DNA from: Robiginitomaculum sp.
Lineage (GTDB): Bacteria > Pseudomonadota > Alphaproteobacteria > Caulobacterales > Maricaulaceae
DNA length: 6,963 nt
Direction of reading: 5' to 3'
Assembly: GCA_026982235.1 (NCBI GenBank)
Contig: JALSHM010000405.1
Coordinates: forward strand, 1 to 6,963
The notes below the pieces were generated by a model. That model was given only the letters and a program-made list of their open reading frames with translations. It was not told where the DNA came from and searched no databases. The position numbers and the translations under genes are program-made. Below, piece by piece: positions 1 through 5,815 of the stretch (its first letter is position 1; every line of letters begins with the position of its first letter).

Positions 1-34
1 AAGGTTAACGTTTCAAAGCGGTATATTTGGCTGT

Positions 35-63
35 TTGACGGTAAGTATTACTAAGCATAGTTA
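35..63 (+). promoter_or_regulatory. Possible sigma70-type promoter for tadG
   Basis: TTGACG at 35-40 and TAGTTA at 58-63 are separated by 17 bases, the preferred spacing for a housekeeping sigma factor. The -35 is close to consensus and the -10 is only fair. Transcription would start near base 70, leaving a leader of about 140 bases before tadG. The -10 shares bases 61-63 with the TTAA-N7-TTAA box, so a protein bound there would be expected to block this promoter. It is a match by eye only. Confidence 0.35.
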
Positions 64-75
64 ATGCTACCTTAA
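61..75 (+). promoter_or_regulatory. CtrA-like binding site, TTAA-N7-TTAA
   Basis: TTAA at 61-64, seven bases, then TTAA at 72-75. This matches the full two-half-site motif known for CtrA, the alphaproteobacterial cell-cycle response regulator, which controls pilus and motility genes in Caulobacter and relatives. It is about 140 bases upstream of a Tad-pilus gene, which is functionally sensible. It may repress the 35-63 promoter, whose -10 it overlaps, or activate a promoter whose -35 region lies in the second half-site. The motif is AT-rich and the region is AT-rich, so chance occurrence is a real alternative. Confidence 0.45.
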
Positions 76-211
76 GTATAACTTTCTCCAACATGTTCGA
101 ACTGTTTCCCATAAAAAATGTCGCTATGCATGACCTAAATTTGTCATACGGGTTTACACTCAGGGTAAGCGTTTTTGTGGCTGTTGCTAATAAATTATTT
201 AGGAGTTTAAA

Positions 212-1483
212 ATGCGATATTTTAAGGCAATTTTTCGTTTAAATGATAGAGGTAATATTTCTATCTTCTTTGCGCTCTCCTTGTTTGCTATTGCCATGGC
301 TGTTGGGGTAGCATTTGATTTTAATGCGCAAATAAGCCAAAAAAATGAGGCACAAGACAGAGTTGACGCAGCCGTCTTAGCGGCAGCAATAGATCTGAAC
401 TTGCAAGCTATGCAATCCAATTCACGCAAACAATCGATTAGTTCTACAAAATGGGTATCGGAACACGTCACACCGTTTTTTAACGGCTCATCTAGTATCA
501 TTTGCGGCAATTTAATCCTTACCTCACAAGACGTAAGTTTAAGGTGCCAAGGCACTATTCAATCGGCTTTTGGCGGCCTTACAAGGCGTGACCGTCTTAG
601 CTTCACAGTCGATTCAACCGTAAAGCTAGCACAGAAAAAAAATGTTGAAATTGCCCTTGTTTTAGATATCTCAGATTCCATGCAAGCCAGTGGTAGTTTA
701 CGCACACTAGAATTGGCCTTACAAGACTTTATCAATCAACCTATTTTTGATGCCAATACGGATAAGGCCGCTCTATCGATTATCCCCTATGCAAACTCCG
801 TCGCCTTCAAGCCAGACATGGCTAAGCTCGTTTCCCCAATTTTCGGTTATTCCTTAACACCAACGTTTAATGGATGCTTTATGCCTGACACGGGGGATAT
901 CACAATACCTATAACTGGTGCCGCTATACATACCGCAGCACCGCCGCGTGTGAGCAATAAAGGCAATCCATTCTGCCCCTCCCAAACCATGGCCGCAGAA
1001 TTCTTTGTTACAGATACCCGTAGTTTACGACTTAAGCTATCTAATATTTCATCGGCGAATGGTACGGCCAGCGATGAAGCTTTAGCCTGGGGTTACCGCG
1101 CATTGCTACCATCAATGCAGGGTATAATGTCCAAAAGTCGCACATTCCCACGTCCGTATAATAGTGACAATAAAAAAATCATCATTTTCTTTACGGATGG
1201 CAAACCTGTTCACAAGCAATGGGTTGGGAAAATTAAAACCGATTCCGCTAAATCCGAACAAAAACTGTTAGATACGTGTAATTTTATAAAGAGCAGTGGT
1301 AATGACATTGACCTTTACACAATTGGATATGGTACACTTGCGCGCAATGGCACAGATTTGGCTAAATTATTAGGCCAGTGCGTTAACGGCCAAGGTTATT
1401 TTGTCAATGCCAATAAAGCAAATCTTTCACAAGTTTTGCTCGGCTTAATTCCTCCCGTACAAGATATGGCCATTACCCATTAG
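212..1483 (+). CDS. tadG: TadG-like pilus assembly protein with von Willebrand A domain
   Basis: 423 residues. Residues 1-16 are short and basic, followed by a hydrophobic segment at about 17-36 and then QISQKNEAQDRVDAAVLAAA, the N-terminal pattern of TadE/TadG pseudopilin-like proteins. A von Willebrand A domain follows from about residue 146. It has a MIDAS metal site with D152, S154 and S156 in DISDS, a likely third ligand at T285 in NGTASDEALAWG, and D329 in FFTDGKP. The protein is expected to sit in the inner membrane with the vWA domain in the periplasm, supporting the Tad (tight adherence) Flp-pilus machine. The start is well supported: AGGAG at 201-205, six bases before the ATG. Six cysteines (98, 112, 222, 255, 356, 390) in the exported part could form disulfides. 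No other tad gene is in the window, and a terminator follows directly, so it looks like a single-gene unit or the last gene of one. The family call is firm; the exact symbol is less so, because vWA-containing TadG-like proteins are often multicopy. Confidence 0.85.
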   Translation: MRYFKAIFRLNDRGNISIFFALSLFAIAMAVGVAFDFNAQISQKNEAQDRVDAAVLAAAIDLNLQAMQSNSRKQSISSTKWVSEHVTPFFNGSSSIICGNLILTSQDVSLRCQGTIQSAFGGLTRRDRLSFTVDSTVKLAQKKNVEIALVLDISDSMQASGSLRTLELALQDFINQPIFDANTDKAALSIIPYANSVAFKPDMAKLVSPIFGYSLTPTFNGCFMPDTGDITIPITGAAIHTAAPPRVSNKGNPFCPSQTMAAEFFVTDTRSLRLKLSNISSANGTASDEALAWGYRALLPSMQGIMSKSRTFPRPYNSDNKKIIIFFTDGKPVHKQWVGKIKTDSAKSEQKLLDTCNFIKSSGNDIDLYTIGYGTLARNGTDLAKLLGQCVNGQGYFVNANKANLSQVLLGLIPPVQDMAITH

Positions 1484-1503
1484 GGGTAATATATAGGTCA
1501 AAT

Positions 1504-1574
1504 ACAAACCTGCCGGCCAACAGCGAATAATGAGTCTTAAACCCATTACCCGCTGCAGGCAGGTTTGTTTTTTT
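1504..1574 (+). terminator. Long hairpin plus T-run, terminator of tadG
   Basis: A perfect 11-bp stem (ACAAACCTGCC at 1504-1514 with GGCAGGTTTGT at 1558-1568) runs straight into seven T residues (1568-1574). The stem continues inward after small internal loops: CAGCG 1521-1525 with CGCTG 1551-1555, and TAATG 1528-1532 with CATTA 1544-1548. This is an intrinsic terminator with an unusually long arm, 21 bases after the tadG stop. There is no T-run on the opposite side, so it should work mainly on the plus strand and not for the convergent gene. Confidence 0.8.
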
Positions 1575-1714
1575 GTGGGGTAAAACGCACCCATGCCGGC
1601 ATTGGAAATATTGATTCCCAACACTGTCCTCACTAGGCAAAAACCCTCCAAACAAATAGTTAGAACCTGTTTTAAACAAGTTTGAAAGCTCGCCTCAATA
1701 TCAGATAATAGGGT
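1575..1714. other. Convergent intergenic spacer
   Basis: This non-coding space lies between the tadG terminator and the stop of the convergent regulator. It holds a 9-bp inverted repeat, CCTGTTTTA at 1666-1674 and TAAAACAGG at 1716-1724. The second arm covers the regulator stop codon. On the minus strand this could form a hairpin with a 41-base loop, but no T-run follows, so it is a poor terminator. No convincing gene is seen; the short minus-strand reading frames here run across the terminator hairpin. Confidence 0.4.
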
Positions 1715-3334
1715 CTAAAACAGGCCACATGTTTTTATGTAATCCGATTTGATTATTTGACCTTCATAGTGACCGTGATAATGGCGTGATTTGATATTTT
1801 CTACGACTTGGCTCCAAGAAGTTACTTTTAAACTTGCTAAGTCTGTTCGTAACTCTGCGATTAATTTTTTATCCTGTGTTGCGCAAGCCATCTGCACCAC
1901 AGGTATCAAGGGGGCTATAGCAAGATTTTTCGGTGTTAGAGCATGCTGTTTCTGCGCTTCCGCCCAATCTTCTTTTATGACCGCATGGTTGAATAAAATA
2001 ACACGGGCGTAATGTGGTTCATTCAGCATTTCTCCAATAGCCTGCAATGCAAGCTTTTCAGCTCTTTCCCAATTGTCAAAAAATTTAGATTCGCTTTCGG
2101 CAATTAAGTAAAGCGCAACATCACTATCGGGATAACGATTATAAAAATCATCAAGACTTGCCCTAAGTTCAGTTATGTCAATGGGGTCAGACATTAACTC
2201 TACCCGTAATTTCAAAATGAAATATCCCTGGCGCAAATATGAATGCTTACGCGCTTGTTTGAGAGCTGCACGGGCTTTCTCTAATGGGTTTGCAATCGGC
2301 AAATCAATGTTTCCAAGCGCAATTTGCGAATATACGTCCGCCTGTATTGTAAAGATAAATCCTTTATCTACAGGCAGATCAGTTAATGTTGGATCGAGGC
2401 AGGCCAGATAATTATCCCCTAAATAATTAGGTGTATCTTCGGCTGTAAAGGTAAGCGCATCTAAAGCGCATTGATATAAATAGCGCCGCCTAGGGTCAAC
2501 ATCTGCATTATTGGCATGAAAGCGCACAACAGGGCTATTAAGATCAAATGCTTCCGTAAATATTTTTTGTGATAACTTTCTTGTCTCTACAGCCGATTGA
2601 TCAATAAAAAATGTATAAGGTTTTGAATAAATGAGACTGCCAGTATTAGTATAAACAAAAATGAAGATTTCAGCTTCTTTTGAATGTGCATTTTTTTCTA
2701 ATTTAAATTCAATCCGGTAATCGCTTTCTTCCGAGTTAACCAACCAAACGGTATTATGTGCAGATATATCATGGGTAAATTGCGTGACCAATTGTTTCAT
2801 GAAATTATCGGCAAGGGCATCATCTGTTAATGATGGCGGGATGATTCTGATTTTTTGCAAAAATATTTCTTGCAGTTTTTCACCGCTGATCACAGGTTCA
2901 GGGCTGTTTTGCAGTGTCCTTATTGTGAGAAAGGCTATCCCCAAAAGCAATAGGCCTGACAAGGCTAGTCCAAGCACAAATGCGTTTAATTTTTTCTTTT
3001 TCTTTGTCGGTAAAATCGTGATGACGGGCAAATATCTGCGCGGTGGGATTTCGATTTTAACATGCTCTGAACTGGCGCTAAACCGCTCCAAATTGCGGCG
3101 CAAGCGGTAAATCTCCGCACGGACCACACTATCAATCGTTGGGTCAAAGTCACCCTTACGATTGAAAACAAGGTTGGCAATTTCATATTCAGAAACATTG
3201 GCATCTGGATCCAATTGCATTAAATATTCAAATAATTTTATTTGGTTATTTGAGCGACCCAAAACCTTGCTCTCCAAAACCATTGCTGTGATTTCGGCGC
3301 GTGTGTAAGTATTGTGATTTACATGGTTGGTCAT
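1715..3334 (-). CDS. Membrane-anchored winged-helix transcriptional regulator (CadC/ToxR-like layout)
   Basis: 539 residues. Residues about 14-108 form an N-terminal winged-helix domain. Its recognisable core is RSNNQIKLFEYLMQ, then FDPTIDSVVRAEIYRLRRNL and IEIPPRRYLPVI. That pattern is frequent in alphaproteobacterial proteins where it precedes adenylate-cyclase or TPR-type regions. A lysine run (111-115) and a single hydrophobic segment (about 117-137) follow, so the remaining 400 residues should be periplasmic. Residues about 148-265 resemble a mixed alpha/beta domain. Residues about 285-515 are helix-rich with alternating helices (for example NPLEKARAALKQARK and WERAEKLALQAI) that suggest divergent TPR-like repeats. 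The layout implies a one-component sensor that binds DNA from the membrane. The chosen ATG keeps the first helix whole; upstream there is only a weak TAGG ribosome site. Its targets and signal cannot be read from the sequence. It is convergent with tadG and AT-rich like it. Confidence 0.75.
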   Translation of the reverse strand: MTNHVNHNTYTRAEITAMVLESKVLGRSNNQIKLFEYLMQLDPDANVSEYEIANLVFNRKGDFDPTIDSVVRAEIYRLRRNLERFSASSEHVKIEIPPRRYLPVITILPTKKKKKLNAFVLGLALSGLLLLGIAFLTIRTLQNSPEPVISGEKLQEIFLQKIRIIPPSLTDDALADNFMKQLVTQFTHDISAHNTVWLVNSEESDYRIEFKLEKNAHSKEAEIFIFVYTNTGSLIYSKPYTFFIDQSAVETRKLSQKIFTEAFDLNSPVVRFHANNADVDPRRRYLYQCALDALTFTAEDTPNYLGDNYLACLDPTLTDLPVDKGFIFTIQADVYSQIALGNIDLPIANPLEKARAALKQARKHSYLRQGYFILKLRVELMSDPIDITELRASLDDFYNRYPDSDVALYLIAESESKFFDNWERAEKLALQAIGEMLNEPHYARVILFNHAVIKEDWAEAQKQHALTPKNLAIAPLIPVVQMACATQDKKLIAELRTDLASLKVTSWSQVVENIKSRHYHGHYEGQIIKSDYIKTCGLF

Positions 3335-3566
3335 TTATTTTGCCTAGCCCGTGCATTTAAAACAAATTGAATGTTTACGCTGATTCTTTCCTTACCACTC
3401 TTTTAGGAAAATTACACAGACAATTTCCAATAACTATGGTTTCTAAATTTACATTTATATTATTTAACCATTTCCCATAGGACGGCTGGCCAAAAGGGGG
3501 CGCCAAATGATCGCAAAAGGCTCTAAAATACCTATAGATGGTTTTGACGTATATTATGTTAACAAG
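3335..3566. other. AT-rich intergenic region upstream of the regulator
   Basis: 232 bases between the YbjQ-like membrane gene and the regulator, both on the minus strand. The regulator-proximal part (3335-3480) is strongly AT-rich and should hold the regulator promoter, but no -35/-10 pair is clear enough to call. A GATTC site (3382-3386) fits the GANTC pattern methylated by CcrM in many alphaproteobacteria. TTCA-N7-TTAA, read on the minus strand within 3357-3373, is a one-mismatch CtrA-like site. The part at 3480-3566 is more GC-rich and shows no recognisable gene. No clear terminator follows the YbjQ-like gene. Confidence 0.4.
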
Positions 3567-4001
3567 CTATTTAAGCGCGGTTCCGTAGGCGTAGGCTTCT
3601 ATGGATCCGATACCTGTTTTGGCGTTTTGAAAAACACTGGCAGTTTCTATGCGCAGGTTGGATATATGGGTCATGCCTTGGGCGGCGGCTTCGAGTTTCA
3701 TACGCACAACAGCTTCACGGCGTGCCCGCTCGACCAAAGATGTATAGGAATTTATCCGCCCGCCAACAAGGCCGCGCAGGCCTGCGATTATGCGCTTAAA
3801 ATAATCTACCGATACCACCATATTACCGCTGACAAATTCGCAGCTTCTCATACCGTCCGGTATGTGTTTGGTATTGGTGACAATGATATGCGCCAGCTCA
3901 CGCTCACGTTTTAAAAGTGCGCGAAAATGCTTGGCCTCATTCAGGCGGCCAAAAACAAATCCGACGGCGAGCAGAGATAAAAATACAAGGAAATTGAACA
4001 T
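3567..4001 (-). CDS. Membrane-anchored YbjQ/UPF0145-family protein
   Basis: 144 residues. An N-terminal hydrophobic helix (about residues 2-18) anchors the protein, followed by a charged stretch (20-36) and a YbjQ-like domain (about 38-144). The domain shows the family landmarks GLRGLVGGRINSYTSLVERA, the helix EAVVRMKLEAAAQGMTHISN and the C-terminal strand IEAYAYGTA. The family (PF01906, often labelled heavy-metal-binding) forms small beta-rich oligomers of unproven function. The preceding gene encodes the same domain without an anchor. The two overlap by one base in a TAATG stop-start, and no good ribosome site precedes this ATG, so translation is probably coupled. The tandem arrangement suggests duplication and possible hetero-oligomer assembly at the membrane, which is inference. 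Metal binding cannot be confirmed: the only cysteine is C54. Confidence 0.8.
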   Translation of the reverse strand: MFNFLVFLSLLAVGFVFGRLNEAKHFRALLKRERELAHIIVTNTKHIPDGMRSCEFVSGNMVVSVDYFKRIIAGLRGLVGGRINSYTSLVERARREAVVRMKLEAAAQGMTHISNLRIETASVFQNAKTGIGSIEAYAYGTALK

Positions 4002-4324
4002 TAGCTGACCACGACCGCAGTGCCGTAGACATACAGCTCAGACGCGCCCGCGCTTACGGATGAGGTCGAAAACCTTACATTAAGAATAGCATTGGCGCCA
4101 AGGGCGTGGGCTTCTTCTACCATGCGCTTTACACTTTCTTCGCGGGATTCGGTCAAAAGCTCCGTATAACCGCGCAATTCGCCGCCAACGATATTTTTAA
4201 ACCCGGCCATAATATCCCGCCCCACATGTTTCGCCCGTACCGTATTACCTTGCACCATACCAAGATGCTGCGTAATCGTCCGCCCGGGAATGGTCTCTAA
4301 ATTAGTAATTTCTATATCGCGCAT
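4001..4324 (-). CDS. ybjQ: YbjQ/UPF0145-family protein, soluble form
   Basis: 107 residues, a typical length for this family. Landmarks are IPGRTITQHLGMVQGNTV near the start, the core FKNIVGGELRGYTELL (42-57), the helix REESVKRMVEEAHALGANAIL (61-81) and the terminal strand ASELYVYGTAV. No signal peptide or membrane segment is present, so it is cytoplasmic. The start is the ATG at 4322-4324, because AGGAGG lies four bases upstream. An in-frame TTG at 4346-4348 would lengthen the protein by eight residues, but it lacks such a site and would place the ribosome site inside the gene. It is the first gene of a two-gene unit with the anchored paralogue and is divergent from fabI. The molecular role of the family is unsettled, and there are no Cys or His clusters to support metal binding. 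Confidence 0.85.
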   Translation of the reverse strand: MRDIEITNLETIPGRTITQHLGMVQGNTVRAKHVGRDIMAGFKNIVGGELRGYTELLTESREESVKRMVEEAHALGANAILNVRFSTSSVSAGASELYVYGTAVVVS

Positions 4325-4328
4325 ACTG

Positions 4329-4334
4329 CCTCCT
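4329..4334 (-). promoter_or_regulatory. Strong ribosome binding site that fixes the ybjQ start
   Basis: AGGAGG on the minus strand, four bases before the ATG at 4322-4324. It decides in favour of that ATG over the upstream in-frame TTG at 4346-4348. Confidence 0.8.
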
Positions 4335-4338
4335 ATTG

Positions 4339-4361
4339 TTAGGGTCAAATCCTGACCCTAA
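4339..4361. promoter_or_regulatory. Perfect 9-bp inverted repeat, candidate operator
   Basis: TTAGGGTCA at 4339-4347 and TGACCCTAA at 4353-4361, with five bases between them. The dyad is 15 bases upstream of the ybjQ ATG, just before its ribosome site, in the divergent region shared with fabI. It could be the operator of a dimeric repressor or a hairpin in the ybjQ leader. No T-run adjoins it, so it is not a terminator. A weak upstream minus-strand promoter candidate (TTGAAT, 17 bases, TAGTTA) would place the transcription start at about the edge of the repeat, which fits an operator. Confidence 0.5.
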
Positions 4362-4460
4362 ATATTAACTAGGCATGTAATGGTCGATATTCAAGTTAAA
4401 TTGTTATAGCCAATGGGCGGAGCTGTGGTAGTATGTACCGAATTTTAACAGGAGTAGACA

Positions 4461-5294
4461 ATGGCGAAACGGGAATATCCTTCGGGTAATTTGATGGCGG
4501 GTAAGCGCGGGCTGATTATGGGGGTTGCCAATAAGAATTCTATTGCTTGGGCGATTGCCGAGCAATTGGCGGCGCAAGGAGCGGAAATGGCCTTTACCTA
4601 TCAAGGCGATGCCATGGAAAGACGCGTGCGGCCTTTGGCAGAAAGCCTGGGGGCGAAAATCATTATGTCCTGTGATGTTACCGATGATGCGAGCATGGAT
4701 GCTTTGTTTGGGGCGATTAAGGACGAATGGGGCGAGATGGATTTCCTTGTCCATTCCGTAGCCTTTGCCGGGCGCGACCAACTGGCCGGTTCATTTATTG
4801 AACAAACCACTCGCGAGGGCTTTAAATCGGCGCTGGATATTTCCGCCTATAGTTTCGTTGATGCGGCACGGCGCAGCGCCGCCATGATGCGCGAAGGTGG
4901 GGCTATGGTCACCATGACCTATCTGGGCTCGGAACGGGTGGTGCCCAATTATAATGTTATGGGTGTGGCCAAAGCGGCGCTTGAGGCTTGTACCAGATAC
5001 CTAGCCGCAGACCTTGGCCCGCGCGGTATTCGCGTCAATGCCATATCTGCTGGCCCCATCAAAACCCTCGCCGCCGCCGGAATCGGTTCAGGTCGCCATA
5101 TGTTTAGGTTCAACAAAGCCACCGCCGCCATGCAAGAAAACACCGATCTTGAGGGTGTGGCGGGCGCCGCGCTGTATCTGCTGTCGTCGCTCGGCACAAG
5201 CTGCACAGGCGAAACCCACCACGTAGACGGCGGCTTCCACGCCATAGCCATGCCCCAAGAAGGGCCGCTAAAGGCGAGTTTGGGGATTGATTAG
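4461..5294 (+). CDS. fabI: Enoyl-[acyl-carrier-protein] reductase (NADH), FabI
   Basis: 277 residues, normal for FabI. The enzyme reduces trans-2-enoyl-ACP to acyl-ACP with NAD(P)H, the last step of each fatty-acid elongation round, in the cytoplasm; it is the target of triclosan-type inhibitors. It is a short-chain dehydrogenase fold. The nucleotide-binding segment GVANKNSIAWAIA (21-33) has the wide Gly spacing typical of FabI. The catalytic residues are Y154, Y164 and K171 in TYLGSERVVPNYNVMGVAKA. Family landmarks RVNAISAGPIKTLAA and HHVDGGF are intact. The position equal to E. coli Gly93 is Ala101 (HSVAFAG), as in several other FabI enzymes. After the substrate loop, the usual (P)xRR segment is replaced by AAMQENTDLEGVA, so the substrate-side helix differs from the E. 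coli enzyme. AGGAG at 4450-4454 is six bases before the ATG, which supports the start. It is divergent from ybjQ and appears to be transcribed alone. Confidence 0.95.
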   Translation: MAKREYPSGNLMAGKRGLIMGVANKNSIAWAIAEQLAAQGAEMAFTYQGDAMERRVRPLAESLGAKIIMSCDVTDDASMDALFGAIKDEWGEMDFLVHSVAFAGRDQLAGSFIEQTTREGFKSALDISAYSFVDAARRSAAMMREGGAMVTMTYLGSERVVPNYNVMGVAKAALEACTRYLAADLGPRGIRVNAISAGPIKTLAAAGIGSGRHMFRFNKATAAMQENTDLEGVAGAALYLLSSLGTSCTGETHHVDGGFHAIAMPQEGPLKASLGID

Positions 5295-5512
5295 TTATGG
5301 GTTGATTAGGGATTATTGACTGGCGATGCGTATTCCACATTGTAGGGCATTGCTGGGAAAGTAAGGAAATTAGTGTATTTGATTGCTAAATTACTTTCTT
5401 TGGAGGTTCTGTTCCGACCAATCAACCTAAGGAAAAATCCTGTACTTTAAGATCTGCCGTAACTTCATTGTCTTTGGTTTATGAGTACACTACCTAATCA
5501 AATAACACACCG
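5295..5512. other. Intergenic region between fabI and the toxin-antitoxin operon
   Basis: No gene is seen. The notable structure is an imperfect hairpin at 5357-5398: GAAAGTAA (5357-5364) with TTACTTTC (5391-5398), and inside it TTAG with CTAA. It is AT-rich and followed only by TTT, so it is at best a weak fabI terminator. A pair of 8-base inverted copies (GGTTGATT at 5300-5307, AATCAACC at 5420-5427) lies 112 bases apart and may be chance. Confidence 0.3.
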
Positions 5513-5541
5513 TTGACATCCTCAATCCAAATTCGTATATA
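5513..5541 (+). promoter_or_regulatory. Near-consensus sigma70 promoter of the toxin-antitoxin operon
   Basis: TTGACA at 5513-5518 is a perfect -35. A 17-base spacer and TATATA at 5536-5541 follow. Transcription should start near 5548, only about 19 bases before the antitoxin ATG. A promoter this strong fits toxin-antitoxin operons, which are held down by their own proteins. The last base of the -10 is the first base of the inverted repeat at 5541-5557. Confidence 0.75.
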
Positions 5542-5557
5542 ACTAGTCTGACTAGTT
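5541..5557. promoter_or_regulatory. Inverted-repeat operator over the toxin-antitoxin transcription start
   Basis: AACTAGT at 5541-5547 and ACTAGTT at 5551-5557 form a perfect 7-bp dyad with a 3-base spacer. It spans the end of the -10 and the expected start site. Phd-family antitoxins bind such dyads as dimers and repress their own operon, more tightly when bound to toxin, so this is the likely autoregulatory site. The role is inferred from position and family. Confidence 0.7.
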
Positions 5558-5566
5558 GGAGTGTTT

Positions 5567-5815
5567 ATGGAAACTTGGCAATTACAAGAAGCTAAGGCGC
5601 GGTTGAGCGAATTGGTGAAGCGGGCTTGTGCGGAGGGACCGCAGGAAATTACTTTGCGAGGGGAACCGACGGCGGTTGTTGTGTCTGTCAAGGCCTATGA
5701 GAAACTCAAAGCCAAGAAGCCGTCCCTTGCGGCGTTTTTACAAGCCTCGCCGCTTAAAGGTGTGGAGCTTAATCTTGAGCGTGACAAATCGCTGACGAGA
5801 GACACTCCGCTTTGA
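5567..5815 (+). CDS. Phd/YefM-family antitoxin
   Basis: 82 residues. The N-terminal part (METWQLQEAKARLSELVKRA, then GPQEITLRGEPTAVVVSVKAYEKL) is the Phd/YefM DNA-binding dimer fold. The C-terminal part (about 52-82, with ERDKSLTRDTPL at the end) is the flexible toxin-binding tail that blocks the PIN active site. It neutralises the toxin encoded next to it and should repress the operon at the dyad just upstream. The start is the ATG at 5567, because GGAG at 5558-5561 is five bases before it. An in-frame GTG at 5561 overlaps that ribosome site and is unlikely. The stop overlaps the toxin start. Confidence 0.9.
   Translation: METWQLQEAKARLSELVKRACAEGPQEITLRGEPTAVVVSVKAYEKLKAKKPSLAAFLQASPLKGVELNLERDKSLTRDTPL

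Noticed and set aside
1..54. Open frame from base 1 to a TAA at 52-54 as the tail of an upstream gene
   Set aside because: Seventeen codons are too few to judge, and the stretch overlaps the proposed -35 and spacer of the tadG promoter.
1472..1490. ATTACCC/GGGTAAT hairpin over the tadG stop codon
   Set aside because: Only 7 bp and without a T-run; the strong hairpin at 1504-1574 explains termination better. The arm can also pair with ATTACCC at 1545-1551, so its significance is unclear.
1445..1679. Two short overlapping minus-strand frames in the tadG/regulator spacer
   Set aside because: They run across the terminator hairpin and the tadG 3' end and encode nothing recognisable.
1666..1724. 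9-bp inverted repeat over the regulator stop, as its terminator
   Set aside because: The loop is 41 bases and no T-run follows on the minus strand; recorded only as a feature of the spacer.
3507..3914. 135-codon plus-strand frame starting at an ATG preceded by AAGGGGG
   Set aside because: Most of it is antisense to the anchored YbjQ-family gene, whose family match and coupling with ybjQ are solid. Its translation shows no recognisable domain.
4404..4781. Minus-strand frame antisense to the first part of fabI
   Set aside because: fabI is unambiguous on the other strand. This frame has a biased, domain-free translation typical of a shadow.
5300..5427. 8-base inverted copies 112 bases apart, as ends of a small mobile element
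   Set aside because: Too short, with no target-site duplication or further terminal similarity seen.
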